This document shows, in pieces, positions 58,601 through 64,000 of a DNA stretch of 64,000 nucleotides. The notes under the pieces were generated by a model. The model worked only from the letters and a program-made list of their open reading frames with translations, was not told the origin of the DNA and did not search any database. A program made the translations under genes and the position numbers. Positions within the stretch are counted from its first letter, which is position 1, and the number at the start of each line of letters is the position of its first letter. Source of the stretch: Amyelois transitella (taxonomy: Eukaryota > Arthropoda > Insecta > Lepidoptera > Pyralidae); contig NC_083508.1 of NCBI RefSeq assembly GCF_032362555.1, positions 5,733,001 to 5,797,000 on the forward strand. The letters are read 5' to 3'.

Positions 58601-61600
58601 TGTATCATATGTATATTGTGTATTGAATTTTAAACGAGTCGGTTAAACATTAGCCTTAGCTGTTGCTTTACAATTTTGGGTCAACCGAGGCATTTTACTT
58701 GCCCAATTAATCCAGATTGGGAATTTTTTGATAACAATAACTAGAGCAAAGCGAATAACAGTTGAATACAAGTTGTACCATTTAAGCGGTTATTTCGTTA
58801 ACAGTATTGATTAAAAATAATAAATTCATTAAGAAGAAAAAAGTCAATTAGTCTATAGGCATTGTAGTTGAATACCATTTGAATGATCCAATTAGAAACA
58901 ATTGGGGGTGAAGGGAGTGGCGTCACCTTACCGTAACCCGACACCGCTGCGTCACGAGCGGTGACGGTCGAAGCGTGACCCTGACTCTTGAAATAGTCTT
59001 CCGCGTTAATGCTGCGAGCGAATATATCGCATGATGCTGCCTCAAGGCCACTTCGCCACTTCTACCGTCCACCCCCGTACACGAACGCCTTATAAGGACT
59101 AAAATAAGTCGCCAATTTGTTTTACTCATATTGTCCCCGGAAATTATTTCAATGTCAGACAATTCAAGAATTTAACATTTCTGCCTATTTCGCATGTATT
59201 TGCCATATTTACACGTGTAACGTTATAACTAGGCAGTCGGTAGTTGAAACTTTTAAATAAAATTACATAAGGACAAAAATATTTATAGCTATGAATAGCG
59301 CAGGCTGTAAGACAGTGACTTGAGGGAGGATGATTATCACAATTAATAAAATATTTGCTATTTTAATACTTTGACATTGAGTATAACATTTGCCGATTGA
59401 TAAGTATTTGATCACCTCAACGTGAGGTGATAAGCGTATGTTCGATAATGACCTTTATTTGTGAGATGATAAGACCATAAAATTTGGCACTGTTGTTAAG
59501 TATGTAGAGATATTTTGGGTTTACGTACTTATTTATCTCTATCGTTACACGTAATGCCATATGCGAGAATTTCTGTGTTACTTATAATATAGTTTTGTTA
59601 TTTTTAAAAAAGACACAAGGACTTATTTAAAAAAAATCAAAAAATTACTTAATAGAAAAAAATCTAATAATGGCAAATATATATGCCATAAATTTATTGG
59701 TTTATATTTTATGTGTTTGTGAGTATAAACTATCCACAAGTTTATTTTCGTTCGTAACATAATTGTATAACATCATTTAGGAGTAGTTAAAAGATAAACA
59801 GATAGACAGAAGAGGTATGCTCAGTTCAGTGTCAGATGCAGAAATAAAAGTGGATTGAGTTTACAGTGTAAACTGACTTACAATATCTAGTTTGAAAAAT
59901 ACTTCCTGAAACAGATTACCTTGAATAAAAATGAAATAACGAGTAGATGCAGCGTGTACACGGGCGGCGCCGTAAATCACGCCGGCTCGCGGTAAACAGT
60001 CTGCCCACACTTCGCAAAAAACTAAACGTTTAAAAATGCGCCTTGAAAAACTACCAACCTTGTTGAAAATAAAAATCTAGGAGTTTCAGTGCCAAAGTCA
60101 AGACGAGAAAGCTGCGACGTTCTGTTTTTATTTAATATTACAAGCTAGTATTTTAGAACAGATTACCTTTTGTCCTCCTCAGTAAAGTCTACGAGATATA
60201 ACTTTGAAACATGCTAACATGCTTTTTATGTTATTCCGACAAAATAAAATGCACTTTCAATATTTATATATTATGAGAAGGATGAGAAGGGTAACGCTCG
60301 TCCAATTTTAACTCTATAATTCGTAGCGTCAAGAATTCTTTGCAACTATGTAAGGCAGTTTCTAGAGATTCGCCATCAAATCTTAATTATTAGAATGCTT
60401 TTACAGTTAACGTTTAATTACGACTTATTTTAGACAGCTCAATAACTCATGTCATAATATAAAGGTTCGACTGGCAGAGAATGCCTTAAGTCAACCTATT
60501 GTACATTTTACGAGCAAAAAGTTTAAATAAATAAATAAATATTATTAATATTCGGGTAATTATTCAAAAAGAATCAGTCATACATAGAAGTAGTAAACGA
60601 TTTCGATTTATGGTTTTCCTATTGACATGGAGCAGGCTGCGCCTTATTTTTCATTTCCAGCGTAATCTCGAAGCGTGTTTATGAATGTGACGCATGACGC
60701 TATTCTTGTTTTCCACCGATGACCTTGCTTTACTATTGTTTGGCCAATGAAAACATTCCCCTCTTGACAAATTGTTACCTAAATAGCGTAATTGTTAATT
60801 ATATAAATATGAAAAAAAATACGAATTCATGTAGTTGTCATTGACATAAGGCATTCATAATATTGTTTGAAAATATGCCCTATGATGCGATAGGAAGTGC
60901 GTGCGTACCCTTAAACCACAGATTATATAATATAATAGTACAGAAATAGAAGTTATTAGTAGGTACTGACGAATAGATTATAAAACTATTGTAACTAGAG
61001 CTGTACTAAAATATTTTATTTTAATTAAGTATTCAATGAAAATTCATTGAATACTTACATGTGTAGGTATCTTGTGTAATGGTGCTCTTATTTTTGCACC
61101 GAGTGGAGTTGTATTTGTATCACGTTACGGTGCCGTGGCGCGCGCACGCTGACCGCCACGTGGCTATGATAACCGTACGCTTCTACGCCGTAATAACTCT
61201 ATGCGATATATATATATATCTCGGCGTACATATATATATATAATTGACAGGGCTAGCACGTCATGCCCTTAATTATACAATCCTTTGATTAAAAAGCGAA
61301 CATTATTTTTAAATGGTCTCCCAGTTGCGTTCACACTCAGGAGTATTTCGCAAATAATTCTTAACTTCGAGGTCCTGTTAATAAAATAAATTAACCTAGC
61401 TTAAATCATGGTTACCATTCATTTACCTTTCTCTCACGTCGTTACTTAATCCAAACATTATCCAGAAAAGTATGATTGGTCGAATGGCTTAAGTGATATT
61501 GGAACCCTAGGTTTACCTATTTGGGTTCGAATATCACTGTATGCATATAACAGAAGCTATTGAATTAATAAATATTTGGTGGACGCTCAGCGATGTTCAT

Positions 61601-61792
61601 CAATTTCAAATTGTATCGGTACGGTCTTCTAATTGAGATTTAACGGGTACCATATGTCAATAAGAAGAACTCACTCTAGAAAAGTACGACGCCACCTCTT
61701 CCCCTCAGATGCAATTAAGGCGACAGATTGATCAACACCAATTTCTTCGCCAGCCTGGTAGCAGAGAAAAATATAGTGTGATCCAGCGCAGA
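58601..61792. other. Unassigned DNA with two GC-richer islands
   Basis: The island at 58920-59090 is GC-rich; on the minus strand ATG at 59129 opens 66 codons to a GTAAGG donor (58931-58926), unassigned. A second island at 61130-61165 has GGCGCGCGCACGC and CACGTGGC (61157-61164). Hairpins occur at 59411-59431 and 61026-61057. Confidence 0.3.
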
Positions 61793-62085
61793 TTGTAAAA
61801 GGCTTGTGAACTTGGGATTGGGATTCTTCTCTTAGGCGACGGGCTAGCAATTAATCATTACCTCTGGGTCTCATTCCGTCATAATTAAGCCATCCAGCTA
61901 AGAGATATAGGATATCCTTAGGCAAATATAACCCATAGGACAATAATTTATAACTTAGTAAGTATAAATTATTGTCCTATGGGAATATTATTAGTTTTAA
62001 TAATAAAAATATAAAGTTAGAACATCTTTAATTCTCTTAACTATCAGCTCTGTCTACCCCGTGAGATGTGATTGTACGTACTATG
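61793..62085 (+). repeat. Degenerate family-A retroposon disrupted by a hairpin
   Basis: GGGATTCTTCTCTTAGGCGA, GGGCTAGCAA and CAGCTCTGTCTACCCCGTGA are family-A segments in order. Between them lies an inverted pair of 21 bp (61932-61952 and 61963-61983) and AT-rich sequence. Confidence 0.6.
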
Positions 62086-63810
62086 TATTTGTGGTATGCT
62101 CAAAGATTTATATATAAGATATTTCTATTAAAATTCACATTTATCATTATTCTCGCTGAAACGATGAAGATGACTGTATGTACATAAAATTTGGATTTAC
62201 AAGGATTTCTTATCAAATTCCCAAAAATCTCATGTCCACATGATCGTTAGGCTCATTTGTCTTTATGTGTCATTTGTCACTTAATAAAAAAAAAATCCCC
62301 TTTGGAATGATCGCATCTGTAACAAATACGTTAATAAATGGCAATGAACTGGAAAGAGAGTATCGAAGAACAAGCAAGAAATGCAGGTCAGCGACCGCAC
62401 AAAAATCACCTCACTGAGTTTCATATTGCGCTGAAATAAAACAAAATTGACCACTTTGTTACACCTAGAACGTAAATAAGGCCATGAAAGTGTGCCGCAA
62501 GTACAGCAAATGCTACTAGTACAATTTCATTTACAACCATTTTCACTTTATGAATTGTGAAAATTATTAGTAAATTCAGCATAGTCCTCATTTGTGTTTA
62601 TTGACTCTTTTATTAAATTTACAATAAAAATATAAAACTTAAAGTACTTTTAGCGTATTTATTGCGAAGAGTGTGTGTGGAACGCAGTGGCGCGTGGCTG
62701 TGCGGCCCACTGCCCTGACCCACATCTCTGATGATTGTATGTAGATTTTGTAAGCCATAAGTCAAGCGGAGCTCGAGAGTGCGATGACAGCATTTATCCG
62801 TTTTCTCCGCCCATTGTGAAGTGCAGGCGGTGTCTCCTGCCGACCACACCGCGCCCTCGCTCGTTGCCTCGGAGAAATTGAGGTGATATCACTCATAACC
62901 ATACATATGTACTTTCTACCCTAGTGGCCAACTAAGATGTTACAACAGATGCTAGGTGAAGTCCGCTCTCACTAACTCATCAGGCAATGTTGAGGAACTG
63001 TAGTTTCGATCATAAGCTTTAACGTTTCCTTACTCTTAACAGGTTCTATGGGAAGATATTTATTTACTGGCAATTAAATGCGTGACCTGAGGAACTTATT
63101 AATATTCTTCATCCGCGTCGAACATGGCGCGTTGACCTTATCTCACGTTAATCTGAATATTAAACTATATTCGGAGGTTATGAATGAAGTCGAGTACACA
63201 TATGAAAGTCGTGTGACGAGCCCTCGCTGTGGGAACAGCTTTGTTCAGTAAGGACGAGGTCCTTTCTCTTGGCGTCGCCCACCAGTCTCGGTCTCGTAGC
63301 CTATAAGATTTCTCTCGCGGGCCGTATTTAGATTCAGGTCGTGTTCGCCTCACCCAAACGCAATCTGGTTTACTTTGTGTAAGGGAAAGTACTTACGAAC
63401 AGTTGCTTTGGTATTATAACAACTTTTAGAAGCGGGGAACAGAATATTTTTTTTTATTAGATATCCAGAACACGTAAACAGAACATTTATGAAAAAATAT
63501 ACCAAAGTTATTGTTTGGATTGTTTATGGCATGACAATGATAATTCCAAAACCTATTTAGGCAATGTGTTTTATGTACTTATATATATAAGCATATAAGA
63601 TTTTGCTTTTAAGGGATACTAAATTTTCAGGGATTATAGTGAGATTCTTTAATAAAAAAAATTCGACCTCCCATACAAAGTAGACACACGGCTGTAATCT
63701 AAACCTCAACACCAAGTTCTTGTCCTAAACTACCTAAAATTTTCGTTCTGTAAACCTCGAACCAGTCCAGTTGTTTTACTGAATTAATTATATATACAAA
63801 CATGCTTATA
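62086..63810. other. Unassigned DNA
   Basis: GC-richer patches at 62660-62870 and 63215-63360, each open in at least one minus-strand frame; nothing recognised. Confidence 0.35.
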
Positions 63811-63980
63811 GTTAAAACTAGTTTTTAGATAGAACGCGTTTTCCCTAGTTAGAACTAGTTTTTACTAAATGCCTTTGTTAAAACTAGAATTAACTAATGC
63901 TCAAAATTAAATATCAGTTAAAACAAGTTCTTACTAGACAACACGCGTTTTTCCGAAGAGAGCCAGTTAAAACTTTTCCG
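63811..63980. repeat. Cluster of AACTAGTT palindromes and a 38-bp direct repeat
   Basis: GTTAAAACTAGTTTTTAGAT followed by ACGCGTTTTCC (63811-63844) recurs in diverged form from 63919 (GTTAAAACAAGTTCTTACTA, ACGCGTTTTTCC). Between them are further AACTAG(T/A) words. It runs to the window edge and looks like the end of an unidentified mobile element. Confidence 0.5.
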
Positions 63981-64000
63981 ACCAAGGTCAAAAAGGTGTC

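Overview
This window is animal nuclear DNA, almost certainly from a moth or butterfly (Lepidoptera). It is AT-rich, its genes have short GT-AG exons, and it is packed with short retroposons ending in (CATA)n, a Lep1-type Helitron, and tRNA-headed SINEs typical of lepidopteran genomes. No bacterial or viral gene was seen.

The left 24.6 kb is gene-dense. In order it holds: the 5' end of an SMPD4-like neutral sphingomyelinase (minus; two coding exons, the rest lies off the left edge); a complete DUS1L-like tRNA-dihydrouridine synthase (plus, 7 exons, 466 aa); a single-exon DHHC palmitoyltransferase of the ZDHHC1/11 type (plus, 355 aa); a complete Bax inhibitor-1/TMBIM6 (minus, 5 exons, 234 aa); and a complete FTSJ3/Spb1 rRNA methyltransferase (plus, 10 exons, 850 aa). 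They are ordinary housekeeping genes with no evident pathway link. SMPD4/DUS1L and TMBIM6/FTSJ3 are divergent pairs; ZDHHC/TMBIM6 are convergent with nearly touching poly(A) signals.

The introns carry most of the recognisable DNA transposons. TMBIM6 intron 3 holds a full-length pogo-like element (9687-14003, TA target duplication) whose transposase gene has a tiny spliced first exon and a one-base frame break in an A10 run. TMBIM6 intron 4 holds an 806-bp fold-back element with 347-bp arms and a 9-bp target duplication, inserted in an older SINE; each arm carries six CGACA motifs spaced about 31 bp. FTSJ3 intron 2 holds a 5'-truncated CR1-like LINE. hAT-like MITEs lie in SMPD4 intron 2 and upstream of FTSJ3.

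The right 39 kb (24.6-64 kb) has no recognisable conserved protein. It is a repeat-rich gene desert studded with GC-rich islands of 100-250 bp. The islands may be promoters or enhancers, or alternative first exons of a large gene beyond the window. The best leads there are a canonical TATA/initiator promoter with a nuclear-receptor-type inverted repeat upstream (39.7-40.2 kb), and a splice-consistent two-exon coding candidate on the minus strand (54.3-54.8 kb). Perfect hairpins with arms of 13 to 126 bp recur through the window and look like products of replication template switching. Exon coordinates were read by eye from splice signals, reading frame and remembered family similarity; no database was searched.
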